Shown: one piece after another, positions 63,090 through 64,000 of the stretch
How positions within the stretch are numbered: position 1 is the first letter of the stretch
Layout of the letters: the number at the start of each line of letters is the position of its first letter
NCBI GenBank assembly: GCA_019802505.1
Contig: JAFMOC010000038.1
Coordinates: forward strand, 2,134,501-2,198,500
DNA length: 64,000 bases
Source: Corydoras sp. C115
Taxonomy: Eukaryota; Chordata; Actinopteri; Siluriformes; Callichthyidae
Direction: 5' to 3'
Made by a program: the position numbers and the translations under genes
The notes under the pieces: generated by a model
Told to the model about the DNA's origin: nothing
Seen by the model: the letters and a program-made list of their open reading frames with translations, nothing else
Database searches by the model: none

Positions 63090-64000
63090 CTACAAACCAC
63101 ATCAAGCCATGATCCAGGTTACTGAAGACAATGGATGGAAATCAAGTCTTTTACAATAAAAAAAAATCCTTTTGGTTTAATTCTCGTGTCATCTGGCATG
63201 AAAAGACATTTACAAAAATGTAACTCAAGACCTGCCAAATGTTTGGGGCTGTAGAGGAGCAGGTAGTGTTTTTGCCTCACCACTAGAGACATTTTGTGTG
63301 GAGTTTGCATGTTCTCCTCATGTCTGTGAACGATTCCCTTGTTTTTTTTTACCATGTATAGGAAAATAATTCTTTACAGTTCACCTGCTGGTATAGGAGA
63401 AAATGAGTTTGGGCAACCCCAATCAGTCTCAAGCCTAAAGTGTTATATTGTGAAGTGTTATATTGTGGTTTTAACAAGAAGGGTTACAGTGCAAACTGTG
63501 TAAAGAGAAGTGTTATTGAAATATAAAAGCACTTCCAATGGTGTTAAAACCACAATATATCTGTGGTTCCCTTCATTAACGTAAACAGTACACAGAACTA
63601 GAAAGGATGATGACAGTAGTCTAACCATTGTCATTGTTTAGGCACTTGCCATTTTAATAAATTTGTCCAGCAGTGTATTTTTATTTACGTAAAACATGAA
63701 GTTGTGCTTAATAAAGTGGCCAGTGTGTACAACCACAAGTAATACCAGGTTCCTATTAGGAGAGGTTCTAACACAGATCAGGTCAGTTTAGTGGTTCTCT
63801 GTGAAAAATAACTGCTAAAGGTTTGAATAAGCAACACACAATACAAGTTCTCAGATAACTCAATAGAGAATAAAACTGTTGGATTCTTTATATATATAAA
63901 AAAATAAAAAGTCTTTACTAAACCACGGCAATGTTACTGGTTTGAGCACTCCATCGTAACATGATTCTAACACTAGATGCATTAAAATACCTTGACATAG
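63090..64000 (-). other. map3k4: map3k4 intron, runs off the window
   Basis: AT-rich. It holds a weak SINE-like fragment (gtgtggagtttgcatgttct near 63298) and a transposon-end-like cttaataaagtggccagtg near 63709. No exon with map3k4-like coding sequence is seen. Confidence 0.5.

Overview
The window is nuclear DNA from a bony fish, almost certainly a teleost. All genes are split by GT-AG introns, the non-coding DNA is AT-rich, and the window is full of short interspersed repeats with a tRNA-like head (A box TGGCTTAGTGG, B box GGTTCGAATCC) and a (GAAT)n tail. An ostariophysan such as a catfish is my guess from the repeat type only. Identifications are by reading translated exons against vertebrate families from memory; no search was run.

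Layout, left to right. (1) 176-250, minus: a single exon encoding a mitochondrial-presequence-like N-terminus, probably cox15 exon 1, because the next gene is its usual vertebrate neighbour. (2) 4178-7600, plus: cutc, eight coding exons, complete. (3) 7.6-10.9 kb: repeat-rich spacer with a nested, tandemly amplified SINE. (4) 11096-27104, plus: fam184b, 19 coding exons, a long coiled-coil protein ending in the family signature EWFTKYFSF. (5) 27.1-30.6 kb: AT-rich tail-to-tail spacer. (6) 30637-38714, minus: haspin, the histone H3 Thr3 kinase, 17 coding exons. (7) 40.5-45.1 kb: head-to-head spacer holding a long (AT)n tract and a tandem array whose unit contains a SINE. (8) 46958-54083, plus: agpat4, eight coding exons, complete. 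(9) 54.1-55.8 kb: tail-to-tail spacer with an intact small hAT-type element. (10) 55814-63089, minus: the last 17 coding exons of map3k4 (about 703 residues including the whole kinase domain); the gene runs off the right edge.

The genes do not form one pathway. They are a copper-homeostasis protein, a cilium/centrosome-type coiled-coil protein of uncertain role, a mitotic kinase, a lysophospholipid acyltransferase and a stress MAP3K. Two pairs look like ancient linkage: cox15-cutc (head to head) and agpat4-map3k4 (tail to tail), both also adjacent in mammals. All exon chains keep reading frame across every junction I proposed.

The main non-genic story is one SINE family with about 27 copies or fragments, many with perfect 10-14 bp target duplications. 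It has repeatedly been caught up in local tandem duplication (955-2315, 9294-10592, 42550-44600). I found no undescribed gene system; the most interesting observations are these SINE-anchored amplifications, the multi-exon haspin locus, a hAT element with perfect ends, and the missing alanine-rich linker in map3k4.
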